Translations under genes and position numbers: made by a program
Notes under the pieces: model-generated
Database searches by the model: none
The model's input: only the letters and a program-made list of their open reading frames with translations
Told to the model about the DNA's origin: nothing
Part shown: in pieces, positions 22,981 to 34,860 of the stretch
How the letters are laid out: the number at the start of each line of letters is the position of its first letter
Position numbering within the stretch: position 1 is the first letter of the stretch
DNA from: Echiichthys vipera
Taxonomy: Eukaryota > Chordata > Actinopteri > Perciformes > Trachinidae
NCBI GenBank assembly: GCA_963691815.1
Contig: OY829645.1
Coordinates: 12,092,556 to 12,156,555 of the forward strand
Direction of reading: 5' to 3'
Length of the DNA: 64,000 nt

Positions 22981-25900
22981 TGTTGAAGATGAATTTCTGA
23001 GATTTTCACAGGAACTTGCTTGATTCTGAAGAGTTTTAACTCAATGGGCCGCTCATGAACATCACACGGCTGCACAGGGCAGTTTACCGGCCGGTTCACT
23101 TGAGCTTACCGGCCGACCGGAAAATCTCCCGGTTGTCCCGATGGCCACTCCGTCTCTGGTTACAGCTATTAATGACAACAGAATTAAACAAGCTTGCTGA
23201 TTTTTCGTATCTCATTCTCCACAATGTAAAGAAAATGCAAGTTTTCTATCCAGAAGTCATTTGACAGCTGGATCATCTTACTGTTGCTGCCAGTTTCGAG
23301 TTTTTAAATCACTGCGTCTTTATGATATGAGCTGAGTGTTGATACTGAGGAAGTGCTTCCCTTTGGCTCAATCCGTCAAACTGATTTGACTTTCACTGAC
23401 GCTAAGTTCGCCTTTTAAGCAGTCCATAGTGGTGGAGGAATCTTTATTTTAATAAAGGTTTTGTCGATAGACATCATAGTGCCATTTAACACAGTCATTT
23501 CCCATTGAGGGCAATCAAAGCCCACTTGTCTTGCCCTAACAGCTAAAAATACATTGTCTCAGCAATGATCTCACTCAAAAATACCTACACTGTTGGAATT
23601 ACAAGGTGACATGAGAGCATCCCCTCAAGATGCTGGCTAAAGAATTTCGATCAATACAAGCTGTTAAGACCTAGAAGCCTCCAATAGATCAAATGGTCAG
23701 CACAGGTGAGAGTAAGACTAAATGGGTTTTAGAAGTTAGTGGAAATGGTATAAAATCAATTTGGAGGGGCTGAAAGATGATATTTCCTACCACATTTTCT
23801 ATCGCTATAATGTGGTTATGGGTCTTACTGAGCAAGGTGGGTGGTGGGGGGAGCCAAATTACCATGGCCACGTGGGAGGATGTTATAAAGTGATCATGCA
23901 ATTATCTTAATGGCTGTGGGACACCCAAGCATAAATCAATGTTCCAACATTAGATTAAGGCCTATACACCAACCCATAGTCTGCTAGCCAAGCGGATGAG
24001 ATAGGACGGTGAGTGAAACAGCAGCTTTAAGTGCGGAAAGTGTTGCTTTGACGCGGTAGGGGGGATTTCCCAAAAGATTTCGCTGACGTTCCAGAGTATT
24101 CTGCCAAACTGTGTTACACCTGGCTGGAAGCAGAGCCAAGTCAATTAATGTGTTTTGAGCCAGTGGGACCCTGAAGTCTCGGAGGATCTGCTCGTATTCT
24201 CCACTTCTCACACAAACAAATAAGGCACCTGAGCACACGAGTGAAGGGTATGACAGGTGTGTCAGTCACAAGTGTGGTTTACTGTGACGTTTTTTCACTT
24301 GGCAAGAGTTTTTACATTAGTCTTTACTATAAAAACCCGTGATGATTGCTCATGTTATTAAGGCTAAAGCAAGATTGTAGAAAGGGAAACATTCGTGCTT
24401 GTATTGCTGTGTGGGCAAGTAAATGTAAGTTTTTCTTCCACTATGTATGTGCTTGAGTTGCATGTATCTCTGTATATGTTGGACTATGTGCTGTCACTGT
24501 ACACTTCTATGCAGCACAAGAATGGGTTGTGATAGAAATGGGGACCTGGGTATCAGAAAGCTGAAGAGGTAAGCAGAAGTATTTCTTTCCTTTTTTTGAC
24601 TAAAGAGAAGGTAGCATTAAATGGAGTGACTTTAAGTCCTTCATGCAGAGCAGACTGTGATTAGGGGCTTAACTCAGCAGCAGCCCCCCTCTCCCTCTCT
24701 GTCTCCATCTTTGCCTCAGCCACTGCCTCTGGGATACACACGCCTCTCGGTGCCAAAGCTCCGCAGCATCCCTTACTCCAGCTCTTGCAGCTTCTCTTGG
24801 CAGTCTGAGTTACAGTTAGTAGAAAGGATGAAGAAAAGGAGGCAAAAAAAGGAATACCAGATTAAAAGAGATATGGCCGAAGGGGCCGAAGCCATTTCCC
24901 ACAGAAAATAAAGTTCTAAAGCAGAGTAGCATGAACAATACGCATGGGTCACCTAAGGGAGCTCAACCCACTGTTGGCTGTGTGCAGCTCTGCGTACCCT
25001 GGTTCACTCGGTGGGAGCTGGAGAGGGCTACTGGGCGAACTCGTTAGGCACCGGAGATAAACCTTATCACAAGTCTACTGAGTGAGAACAGCGGGGGCAC
25101 ACTGACTCCTCTCAATTTATCTCTTTCATTTTCTCCCTCTCTTTCTCTTCCTCTCTCTCTCACACAGAATCAGACACTATCTTGGTTAATAGACAAACCA
25201 CATTCTGATGGTCCTTGTTGTTTAAAGAGTTATTGCACGCTCCGTTTCGTAGCCCTCTCTGCCGTTTTGAAAGATAAAACAGATCAGGTTTGGCAGTTGG
25301 CCGAAAGGGAGGGTGTGAGGTAGTTGTGTTAAGGGATTAAGGAGATACCATAGAAGAATAGAGGAGAATCAGGGAACAATTAATACAATTGTCTGCACAA
25401 ATAGCAATTTGGTGCATGATGTTGATTTTAACAGGACTTATAAATAGTACTTTACAATTGACAGCAAATAAATCATCCACCATTTTGATAATCACTTAGT
25501 CATTTAAGTCATTGTTTTGAAGAAAAACGCCAAACTTTTGCTAGTTCCATCTGATCAAAATGTGGGTTTTTACCAACTACTTTTTGGGTTTGGGCTACAG
25601 TTTGGAAAAAACAAGCAATTTGAAGACGTCACCTTGGGTTCTGGTAATCTGCGATGCTATTTTTAAAAACTATTATCTTAAATTGTCGACTAAATGATAA
25701 ATAGAAAATCTGGGAATGGGAATTTTGTTGGCATGGATTGTAATTATATTTGTTTGCTGTTTCGTAGTACTGTATCCACAACTTAATTAAGCTTGTCTTT
25801 GAGTTCTTTCCTACAGGCTGTGTGAAGCCCGGAGACCCATAATGAATGTATTTATGAAATCAGACAGATCAGCTAGCTGTGTAGCAAATGGCGATTTGAT

Positions 25901-26043
25901 GGCGTCACTTGATGGAATTGTGCCCGTCTCTTTGTAGGGCACATATTGTCTTGTGCAATGTATTTCTGTATAAGCATTCCTTCGGCAAAGCTTTGTAGAA
26001 GATCAGTGCCTGCATGGTTCCTGTCCGGATCTGAACATTCTCA

Positions 26044-26652
26044 AGGCGCACTCACACTGTCCTTCCGCACCGGGCCAAAATTCGTTTTTTCGGCTAAAGC
26101 CTAGTGCGTTTGACCAGTGTGAGTGCACCCACTCCGCGCATAACTGTGGACAGCGGGCCGTCCACGTTTGTAGAGCGCATTTGCACATGTACGAGCACGA
26201 GCGTGCGCACGTGTATGAGCACGAGCACGAGGCCTACGACGATTCTGACGTAATTTATGTGCGCCTGTTCGGACATAGAAAATAGAACGACGGACCATGC
26301 ACGGACATTTAACAACAACAACAACGGCGGCGAAAGGTTCACGTTGGTGTGATGCGGGGGTGAAGTGTTTACTGCAGATTTGGTGGATGAAAATATTCAA
26401 AAACAGTCGGACAAGACGCACAAAAACTCTGAGGTCTATGGAAAGATTTGTAAACAAAGCGACGCATCGAGATAACGTCAATCAATGCGTGTGACGTGTT
26501 ATGTATGACGTGATGACGTATGGACAGCAAGAAGCATTTGTGCGAGGGGGGTAGTGAGAGTACAAACGGGCCTGGGGCGCGGGGGGAGAGGGAGGGGGGA
26601 CAAGTACCCTAAAGCCCTGGGCGCAGTGCGGATGGACAGTGTGAGTGCGCCC
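26044..26652 (+). mobile_element. PIF/Harbinger-type element with a Myb/SANT-like exon, copy 1
   Basis: Inverted ends of the type GGGCGCACTCACACTGTCC are present on both sides (left begins AGGCGCACTCACACTG; right ends CAGTGTGAGTGCGCCC). The flanking trinucleotide TCA is on both sides (26041-26043, 26653-26655). The interior encodes a broken Myb/SANT-like segment near 26335-26480. Copy 2 (40904-41534) is in the same orientation, very similar along its whole length, and has the same TCA flanks. 609 bp. Confidence 0.8.
26335..26482 (+). pseudogene. Myb/SANT-like exon of a Harbinger element (frameshifted)
   Basis: Starts as GSRWCDAGVKCLLQIW, the first helix of the Myb/SANT-like DNA-binding domain coded by PIF/Harbinger elements, then loses frame by a one-base deletion relative to copy 2 ('ggtggatg' against 'ggttggatg'). 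The downstream codons of the domain can be followed in the other frame. In these elements the Myb-like protein recruits the transposase to the transposon ends. Confidence 0.68.
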
Positions 26653-27490
26653 TCAAAGAGGTGCATGTGCATTTTCTATATGCATTGTATTATGGTTAGG
26701 GTGCAGGAATCCCTTTGGCCACAAAATGATTCACAAACACCTCATATCATCCGGTAATAAAGCACCTCTTCCTCTGCAACTCTAAAAGGTTCTTAAAGAT
26801 CCAAGGCTACAAAGATTTTTGAAATAGTAAAGGGACATGTTTCCAGCCGCCGTTTATGAGGCATTAGGCTAGGACAGGGCTGAGGATGGCTGCTATGCCA
26901 GAGCTCTTATAATACCTTGAGGGATTTCATCATGTATGCTTTGAAGTGCGGAATAACAAACTGGAAAAGAGTTTGGGCTGCATCAGTGTTAGCTTCCTTT
27001 CTCTTTTTCTGAAAGGATTAACTTCTGTGTCTCAGCTCAGAAAAGTGTAAAGCCTGGTCGCATCCCTCCCCCCCCCCCCCTTTCACTCAACTAGTTTACA
27101 TAGATCACACAGATCACCATCATTATTATTTTTACTTATGCATGCATTCTTTTGATGTGATATGATCTCAAAATCCATTAAACATTTTATAGGTAATTTC
27201 TCTCATTGTCATTTGGTGAAATTACACTGTACTGAGTCACTGGGGTCTGTGCTTGTGTACTGGATGGTGCTTTTGAGGCATGTTGTGCATGTCCCCCTCA
27301 TTCGCTGTATCATCCATCTTCCCCGCTGATGGAGTGATAAGAGAGCAGCTCTGGGCATTCAGCTAGCCACACGACTACATGTACAGAAATTTAGCTTGTT
27401 GAGCGGCATTATCTGGTGAATGACTGATCGCGAACATAAGTACTGAATGGTCCTCACAGCCAAGATGAAGGAAAGGGCTTAATGTGAAGG

Positions 27491-27491
<1 letters not shown>

Positions 27492-27539
<48 letters not shown>

Positions 27540-27569
27540 CGTGCGTGCTTTTGTGCGTGTGTGTGTGTA
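27492..27569. repeat. (GT)n microsatellite
   Basis: GT units with GTGC variants. The 3' flank (27566-27613, containing 'aatgtgtagaaagggagg') matches the 3' flank of the microsatellite at 11937-12106, so both probably belong to the same dispersed repeat. Confidence 0.95.
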
Positions 27570-27626
27570 ATGTGTAGAAAGGGAGGAGAGGGTGAAAGGA
27601 TAATTGAGACAAGTGTGTGTATGACT

Positions 27627-28096
27627 TAGGGATGTTGATTGGCAGTTTAACCATTAACCGATAATATGAATTTTAACTGATTAATACTAACAATTAAACA
27701 GTTTATTCATTTATATATAGAATAATATGTATTATTTAAAAAAATAATGCATCTTTTTATGAGTACCTTATTTGAGGGCTTAAGCACTTGCAAATAGTAT
27801 TTTAGCTGTGTGTCAGCTGTGTGTCGGCCTGGGCTGACATACATGCTCGGGCATACACTCCCCGGATGTCTGCGGACACGTACCGGTTACTCATATGTGC
27901 TGCAGTTCGAGGAAAGTGGCTGAAGGTTGTCCACGACAATGCACGCAACATCGTGGCTGCCCAAAGGAATGCAGAAGATATATCCGACCACTCTCTCTCG
28001 ATGGGTGAACAGCAGCCTACTTGTCTGCCAACAGTTAACAATTGGTTATTGAGGGTTGGCATTAGTAAGAAAAAAAAAATCTAAATTAGCATCCCT

Positions 28097-28097
<1 letters not shown>
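27627..28097 (+). mobile_element. Short hAT-like element with transposase trace
   Basis: Inverted ends TAGGGATGTTGATT (left) and TAGGGATGCTAATT (right, other strand). The + frame near 27890-28080 includes VVHDNARNIVAAQRN, resembling the V-x-D-N-A-x-N-[MI] catalytic-region motif of hAT transposases, and TVNNWLLRVG. Clean 8-bp flanks are not visible because the right side abuts a GT repeat (28099-28122). 471 bp, an internally deleted derivative. Confidence 0.6.

Positions 28098-28098
<1 letters not shown>

Positions 28099-28122
<24 letters not shown>
28099..28122. repeat. Short (GT)n followed by (GA)n
   Basis: Twelve GT units and a brief GA run at the right edge of the hAT-like element. Confidence 0.9.
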
Positions 28123-28131
<9 letters not shown>

Positions 28132-29674
28132 CACACCACAGATGAGATACTATGTTATGAAATGTGGCTTTAAAAGAAGGGCGGTGTGATGAAGTGGCCT
28201 TTCCTGATGCAGAGTCTTGCTTGTGATTTATTTCCTCTCCCCCCTGTAGCCTGTTTTTTATTCTAATTTCTTTAGGTAAAGTCATCAAGTTGACACTTTG
28301 CTTCTCCCTCTGTTTTTCTTGAAGGTCGTCGCCAGCTTTCAGAGTAGCAGATGTCAGCCATCTCTCTGATTTGTTGAGAATAGATGCCACAACATGGATT
28401 AAAAGCTCGTTTCAACCACAGCTCCACTGGGGCGTAGAAGCTTCTTTCTAACTCTGCAGTGATATCCTTCTTGCAAACAGAAACATACAAACAGCGGGAT
28501 GTGTCTGTGCTTGAGACTGTTTAGAGAGAGCACACCATTCTCTCCCTAACCTGAGCCTTATCAAGATTAGTTGTTGTGTGTAATGCTTATAAAAAATCTA
28601 GGATAATCTACAGTATGCAGGCCTTTCTGTGTTTTCCATGTTCAAAGGAATCATTGCGATGACCAACAATATGAAGTGTGCCATGCTCTATTTCTTTATT
28701 CAGCTATTTCAGCTTCATCATCATTTTTACAAATGATACTCAAATCTAGCCACTATGCCATCAGTGACTACCCATCAGCTCCTAAATTTAGGGGGCGTTA
28801 AGAATGTGTTTTCTTCTTCCTTTCTATTTAAAGCCTCAAAGTAATGAGTGTTCATGAACAGAATGCTCACCAAATATGAAGGATCAAGCTGATGATTTCA
28901 GGCATGGCATCACCTGACTAAATTTCAAATCCTCATTTGTCAGGAGCCCCTCAATTAATTTGGACCTGGACAGACTGTTTTGCTGAGTGACACAGTTGGG
29001 GGCAGTGCTTGGTCTGTTTTTAAGCAGCAAAAAAATGGTAGCCATGCAGAATGTAGGGGGTAGTGTCAATCTAATGCAGCAGCCCTGTGGCTGGAGCTGA
29101 TAGGGCCTGGCCCTTCTGTTCAGTGTGGCTTGACTTAGCAAAACCACTCCAACATACCAAAATTGTCACTGTTATAAATTAGCTCTAAATGCTAAACACT
29201 CTTGATCAAAGAGGACCTCTTGCTGATGTCAGGGCAGGAGTCAGACTTTGGTATTCTGAGAGAGTTGTGACCGTTTCTAACATTTTGGTTTATGTACCAG
29301 GATTGTGCAGAGGTAAAGGTTTCTCCTTTGTAGATCTGGATCTCTACTCTGCCCAGACTAAGCAGCATCAGTAGGAAACTTAATTGAACCCAAGTCATGG
29401 GTAGAAGGTACCTTCAAGCCGAAGGTAGCAACAGCTGACTTTGCTTCCCCCCTTTACAATTAGTCTTATGTCAGCAGCAAACAGAGATGCAAGAACCACA
29501 ATCTTGACTGATGTGCCATTTCATAATGGACTCTGGAAGAGTCAACTGTCAATGCATTAACCTGCTTAATTCCACAATTGCCAAATTAGTTTTTTTTTTT
29601 TAGATCATTAATTTATATATTCTTGTTTCAATAAAGATCGGATTTTTTTTTAAACAACAACTCTGTTTCCCTAG

Positions 29675-30628
29675 TAGGGCTGTAGTAATACACTAAAACC
29701 ACAATACGATACACGATACACGATACACGATACACGATATTCAGCTCACGGTACGATATATATCACAATTTTTATCCAACAATACGATTGAATTTGATAC
29801 AATTCAATGTGATACAATTCGATGCAATGCATTTACATCATTTCTGAAAGATTTTAAAGGGACAGTGTGATTTTGTTGACATCTTCTGGGTGCTCCTTTG
29901 ACTGGAATTAAATTAATAAAAACTGAAAGAATCAATTACACAATATATTGCTCTGACTGGACAGCATAGATGGTAGCAAGTCACATTTTGCAAGTCCAAG
30001 TCAAGTCTCAAGTCTCTGAGGGCAGCAGCAAGTGCTAATCAAGTCTCTTATGGTTTTAATAAATAATAAAATAGACAGGCAAGCACTTTTCAAAAATATG
30101 TAATTTAATGAACGCCAATCTAAATATTAACCTCTCACAAAGCAAACATTAGTAGCAAGCTAACATTGATAGTTTATGCATCGAAGCAGCTTAGCACAGA
30201 CGTTGCATTCGTCTGTGCCTGAAGTTATTAAAGCCAAACAATATGACAAATAGTAATGTAACTGCAGCAGCAGCCGCAGGTGATGTGCTCTCCGTGACAT
30301 CTGCGGAGTGTGGCCGCTCAAGCATCTCTGTGGGAGAGAATGACTTTCTGCTCCTGATGTTAATGCTTCAAAAAGTACAAAAACAAAAAGATTGTGCACA
30401 AGTCTCAAATCTAGACAGCTAGAAATGCTCTACAGCGACACTAACGGCTGGCAGACCTCATAGCTCTTCCTGCAAAGCTAATGGGGGAGGAAATGGGCAG
30501 CGAACCGAGTACCAGGGGGATTTGAATGGGACTTAATGTATTGATACTTGCGGCCAAAAGAATCGATACTTTCTGCCGAACCAAAATATCACTTTAAATC
30601 GCAGAATCAATGAAATCCTACAGCCCTA
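29675..30628. mobile_element. Non-autonomous hAT element, 954 bp
   Basis: The inverted ends TAGGGCTGTAG match on both strands. Flanks are TTCCCTAG (29667-29674) and TTCCTTAG (30629-30636), an 8-bp duplication with one difference. Near the left end the 7-bp unit CACGATA is repeated about four times (29708-29740). Long 'cgatac' type sequences at both sides resemble the subterminal repeats of hAT MITEs in fish. No coding region recognised. Confidence 0.82.
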
Positions 30629-30939
30629 TTCCTTAGTAACGCATGAGGGTTTGACTAAACAGTACAGTAAATCTCATCATCTCATAAAGTCCTTATACAA
30701 TGGAAACATTGTTCACTGCTCCAGTAAATAGTAATAACCTTAGATACGACTTGGCAACGGAACATATTTTCAGTCCGCATAGAACCCCCAACTGAGGTAA
30801 CGTGAGCAAGATTCAAAGTCAATAACATTTGACTTTATGTATGATTGCCAAATAATACATTTTATTTGACAGTATGTTTAACAATAAGACAAGCTTGCTA
30901 TCCAGCCAAATCAGTATCTTCACGAACAAATAGTGTGCT

Positions 30940-31311
30940 ATGTGTACCGTGGTCCTGGTCCTGCAGGCCGGTACCAACGATTTAAAGAACTGCCAGTCCG
31001 AGGTCGTCAAGCAGGACTTCAGGTCCATGGTGGACTGCCTGTCAGACACAGGGAAGCGTCTGATTATTTACAGCCCGCTTCCCCCGCAGCATTTTGGTGA
31101 CATCATGTACAGCCTCCTCCGCCAGCTGCACCTGTGGCTTAAAGTATACTGCCTGGGAAAAGGTATTCCATTTTTGGACAACTTTACGGCTTTTGTAAAC
31201 AGACCCAGGCTTTTTAAACATGACTGCCTGCACCCTAACCAGGAGGGGTCAAGACTTTTATCTGCTAACATTGACCTGATTGTCGAGTCCTGCACCATCA
31301 CCACCTCCTGA
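30940..31311 (+). pseudogene. L2 ORF1 esterase-like domain
   Basis: A 123-codon frame with VLQAGTNDLKNCQSEVVK (GTND block of SGNH/GDSL hydrolases), KRLIIYSPLPPQ, then IPFLDNFTAFVNRPRLFKHD and CLHPNQEGSRLL, where D-x2-H-P-N supplies the Asp and His of the catalytic triad. The Ser block would lie upstream and is not seen. Such esterase domains are known in ORF1 proteins of CR1/L2 LINEs, where they may help RNP handling or membrane passage; the role is unproven. The frame ends normally at a stop, so the C-terminus looks natural. Confidence 0.82.
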
Positions 31312-31510
31312 CAACAACCCAGTGTTGGGATCAGGATGCAGAGTCACAGTTTAATACACCTCTCTGCGCTGCCCTTACCACCGACGCACAGGAAGCAGAG
31401 CTGCAGTCTTAAACACCTCTCTGCGCTCCCTGTGGCTTACGCTGTGTGCCTTATGGTCATCTAAATTAATTAAATCAAAAATTAAAAGAAGAGGAGCTAT
31501 ACAGAAAAAC

Positions 31511-33545
31511 TTGATACAAATCAACACCAAATCTGTGATAATGCAACAAAATCAGAGAATAAAATGTGAACTTTTAAACATCAGATCTCTGTCATCTAAA
31601 GCTGTTTTAATAAATGATTTGATATCAGATAACCATATTGATTTACTCTGTCTGACTGAAACATGGCTGTGTCCTGAAGAATATGTTAGCCTAAATGAAT
31701 CCGCTCCTCCCAGTCATATTAATACTCATATTCCTTGAGGCAGTGGTCTAGGAGGAGGCGTTGCAACTATTTATGACTCAGGCCTATTAATCAACCCTAA
31801 ACCTAAACTAAATTATAATTCATTTGAAAGTCTTGCTCTTTGTCTTTCACATTGAACCTGGAAAACCGTGCAGCCAATTATACTTGTTATAGTGTACCGT
31901 GCTCCTGGTCCGTACTCTGAATTTCTATCTGAATTCTCAGAATTTCTGTCAAATTTAGTCCTTAAATCTGATAAAGTAATCATTGCAGGAGATTTTAATA
32001 TTCACATGGAAGTTGATAATAATAGCCTTAGTATTGTGTTTATCTCTCTATTAGATTCGATTGGTTTTAGTCAGAGTGAACATTAACCTACTCACTGTTA
32101 CTCCCACTCGACCTTGTTTTGGCTTATGGTGTGGAAATTTATGACTTAATAGTCTTTTCATAGAATCCTATTTCATCAGACCATTATTTAATAACTTTTG
32201 AATTTATATAACAGTACTACTCACCTCTGAGCAAAGGTTTCTGCATTAGATGTTTGTCTGATATTGCTGTAACTAGATTTAAGGAATCAATTCCATCTGG
32301 ATTTAATTTAATGTCTTATCCTAATATTCAAGATTCCTGTACTAACGTTAGTTTCTCTGAAATTAATCACCTTGTTGACAGTGTTGCAGGCTCACTACAA
32401 ACAACACTCGACTCTGTTGCTCCTTTACAAAAGAAGATAATGAAACAGAGGAAGTTAGCTCCATGGTATAACTCACAAACCCGTGAATTAAAACGAAAGT
32501 ATGGCAAAAATTGGAAAGTAAATGGCATTCCACTAAATTGGAGGAATCTCGCTTAGTTTGGCATGAAAGTCTAAGTCTCTCTAAGATCCTCGAGAAATTA
32601 GTCGCCAATCAGCTGTGTGACTTTTTACATAATAATGAGTTATTTGGGGACTTCCAGTCAGGATTTAGAATGAATCATAGCACTGAGACAGCACTGGTAA
32701 AAATACTAACAACCTTCTAATAGCTTCAGACAAAGGACTTGTCTCTGTGCTTGTTTTACTCGATCTTAGTGCTGCTTTCAACACTATTGACCATCACATC
32801 CTGCTACAAAGACTGGTGCATCTAATTGTCATTAAAGGAACCACATTAAGCTGGTTTAAGTCTTATTTATCAGATAGATCTCAGTTTGTACATGTTAATG
32901 ACAAATCATCCATACACACTAAAGTCAGTCATGGTGTCCCACAGGATTCTGTCCTTGGACCGATTCTTTTTACCTTATAAATGCTTCCCTTAGGAAATAT
33001 TATAAGGAGGCACTCGATTCATTTTTATTGTTATACTGATGATACACAATTATATTAGTTGATCAAACCAGAAGAAACCGATCAGTTGGATAAACTTCAA
33101 ATGTGCATTAAGGAAATAAAAAATTGGATGACCTGCAATTTTCTTATGTTAAACTCTGCAAAGTAAAATAACTGAAGTTATTGTACTTTGCCCCGAAGGT
33201 CTTTGAAACTCAATAGCTAAAGATATTCTTACTCTGGATGATGTTGTGTTGTCCTCCAGCACCACAGTAAGGAATCTGGGTGTTATTTTTGATCAGGATA
33301 TGTCCTTCGATTCTCACATAAAACTAACAACAGGGACAAGGACAGCATATTTTCACCTGCTTAATATTGCAAAAATTAGGAACATTGTGTCTCAGAAAGA
33401 TGCAGAAAAACTAGTCCATACATTTGTTATGTCTAGGCTGGACTTTTGCAACTCATTATTATCAGGCTGCTCCAATAAGTCTGTTAAGAGTCCCCAGTTG
33501 GTCCAAAATGCTGCAGCTTGTGTACTAACTAAAACAAATCGATGA
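31511..33545 (+). pseudogene. L2 ORF2: endonuclease and reverse transcriptase (broken)
   Basis: Endonuclease: LLNIRSLSSKAVLINDLISD, LLCLTETWL (catalytic Glu), VYRAPGPYSEFL and IIAGDFNIHM. A stop lies at 31738. Reverse transcriptase: LSKILEKLVANQL, FGDFQSGFRMNHSTETALVK, LVLLDLSAAFNTIDHHILLQ (motif A), SHGVPQDSVLGPILFTL (normally QGSVLGP; Gly replaced by Asp), then a YTDDTQLY active-site box near 33035 in another frame. The tail has STTVRNLGVIFDQDMSFDSH and MSRLDFCNSLLSGC. Frames change at least five times. Confidence 0.88.
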
Positions 33546-33559
33546 GAACATATTTCTCC

Positions 33560-34500
33560 TGATCTCAAGATTCAAGAACCTGTATTTATCCTGAGGGAAA
33601 TTATTGTGCAACAGTTTCAATACAAAGGTGGGAAAGGATCAGAGTAACAATAAGCTAACATAATCAAATCAAAATAAGCTAACATAAAATAAATCAAACA
33701 ATAACTAAGTGTGACAGAGTGCAACAGACATTGTGGTTAAGCGTAGGTATATACAATATACAACAATACGCACTGTGCAGTTTAGCAGCATATTGAAATA
33801 AAATAAGTACAAACTAAATAAGTGATAAGGAGCGATAAGTGAGACAGTGTTAAAAATGTAGCAGCAGCCTTTCTTACTGAAGTAAGTTAGTTACAGTAAA
33901 GTACAGTACAGTGTAGCAGCATTTCTTACTGAAGTAAGTTACAATACAACTAAATAAAGTGATGCAGTGGTGATATAAAGTGACAAAGTGACATTTTCTC
34001 AGGATACAGTGTCTCCACTGTTCCTTACCTGACGGGGGGAGATGAATTATACAGTTTGATGGCCACAGGAAGAAAAGACTTCCTCCGGCGTTCAGTGTTA
34101 CACCGGGGGAGAATGAGTCTGTGGCTGAAGGGGCTTCTGCTGGAGGTCAGCAGCTGGTGGAGAGGGTGCGAGTTGTTGTCCAGGATGCTGTGCAGTTTAG
34201 ACAGCATCCTCCTCTCAGACACCGCCACCAGAGAGTCCAGTTTGACCCCCAGGACGGAGCCAGCCTTCCTGATGATCTTACTGATTCTCCTGGCGTCTGC
34301 TGCCCTCAGTCTGCTGCCCCAGCACACAACAGCAAAGAAGATGGCACTGGCTACCACCGACTGGTAGAACATCCTCAGCATGGTGTTACATACATTGAGT
34401 GACCGGAGCCTCCTCAGGAATTAGAGACAACTCTGGCCCTTCTTGTAAACAGCCTCAGTGTTCTTGGACCAGTCCAGTTTGTTATCCAGGTATACTCCAA
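33560..34500 (-). mobile_element. Rex1-like LINE, copy 3 (3' part)
   Basis: On the - strand, 34381-34025 reads MLRMFYQSVVASAIFFAVVC, WGSRLRAADARRISKIIRKA and GSVLGVKLDSLVAVSERRML, homologous to the C-terminal block of copies 1 and 2 but clearly more diverged. A tail of about 450 bp of AT-rich 3' sequence reaches 'atttccctcaggataaatac' at about 33575. Upstream (34430-34510) 'ttgtaaacagcctcagtgtt' continues the RT thumb region. Probably a different subfamily of the same clade. Confidence 0.78.
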
Positions 34501-34529
34501 GGTATTTGGATGGAAATTAGACATGGTGT

Positions 34530-34860
34530 CGGTGCTGAGACCTGGTTTGTTGAGGATGGGGGTGACAGCAGCAAGTTTGAGGGGAGTGGGGACAGAGCCA
34601 GAGATGAGTGGGGAATTTATGATTTTGATGATGAGTGGGATGACGGATGGAAGGCAGGTTTTGATGAGAGCTGATGGGATGGGGTCTAGGGTGCAGGTTT
34701 AGGTTTAGGTCTAGGTTTCATCCCTTAGTGAGTTTGGGTAGGTCCATGGGTGACAGCAGGGATAATTGTGACAGGCACTGAGATTGTTAAGGGGAGGGAT
34801 CCGGTGGTGAGGTTGAGGGAGCAGGGGAGGTGGTCAGGTTTCTGTAAATGAGTTAAGCCT
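34530..34860 (-). mobile_element. LINE reverse transcriptase start fragment (L2-type)
   Basis: The - strand reads LIKTCLPSVIPLIIKIINSP, then SVPTPLKLAAVTPILNKPGL, which is the first conserved region of L2-type reverse transcriptases. It joins directly to the Rex1-like copy 3, so it is either a separate insertion or a chimaera. A telomere-like stretch (about 34695-34722, 'ggtttaggtttaggt') lies next to it. Confidence 0.65.

Larger units (their letters stand above)
19930..23158. mobile_element. hAT transposon with perfect 8-bp target duplication, interrupted by a LINE
   Basis: The left end is CAGGGGCGGAGTGG and the right end, read on the other strand, is CAGAGACGGAGTGG. Both are flanked by the identical octamer GTTACAGC (19922-19929 and 23159-23166), the 8-bp target duplication expected of hAT. 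CAGGGGCGGA is a well-known type of hAT end in fish. The element's own sequence is only about 450 bp on the left and under 300 bp on the right; the rest is the Rex1-like LINE at about 20390-22877 with a SINE piece. No hAT transposase was recognised, so it was probably already non-autonomous. Confidence 0.85.
30930..33545 (+). mobile_element. L2 LINE with ORF1 esterase and ORF2 (broken)
   Basis: ORF1 remnant (30940-31311) with an SGNH-esterase signature is followed 200 bp later by ORF2 (31511-33545) with an AP endonuclease, a reverse transcriptase and a C-terminal region. The order and motifs fit L2 (CR1/L2 group). A deletion near 32520-32590 removes the join between the endonuclease linker and the reverse transcriptase, and there are stops and frameshifts. 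The right end meets the tail of another LINE on the - strand at about 33560. Confidence 0.88.

Noticed and set aside
29705..29745. CACGATA repeats considered as a CRISPR-like or minisatellite array
   Set aside because: The units are 7 bp, contiguous, without spacers, and sit inside a hAT element end where such subterminal repeats are normal.
34399..34674. Acidic 91-codon + strand frame
   Set aside because: The - strand of the same DNA encodes a conserved L2-type reverse transcriptase segment, so the + frame is a shadow.
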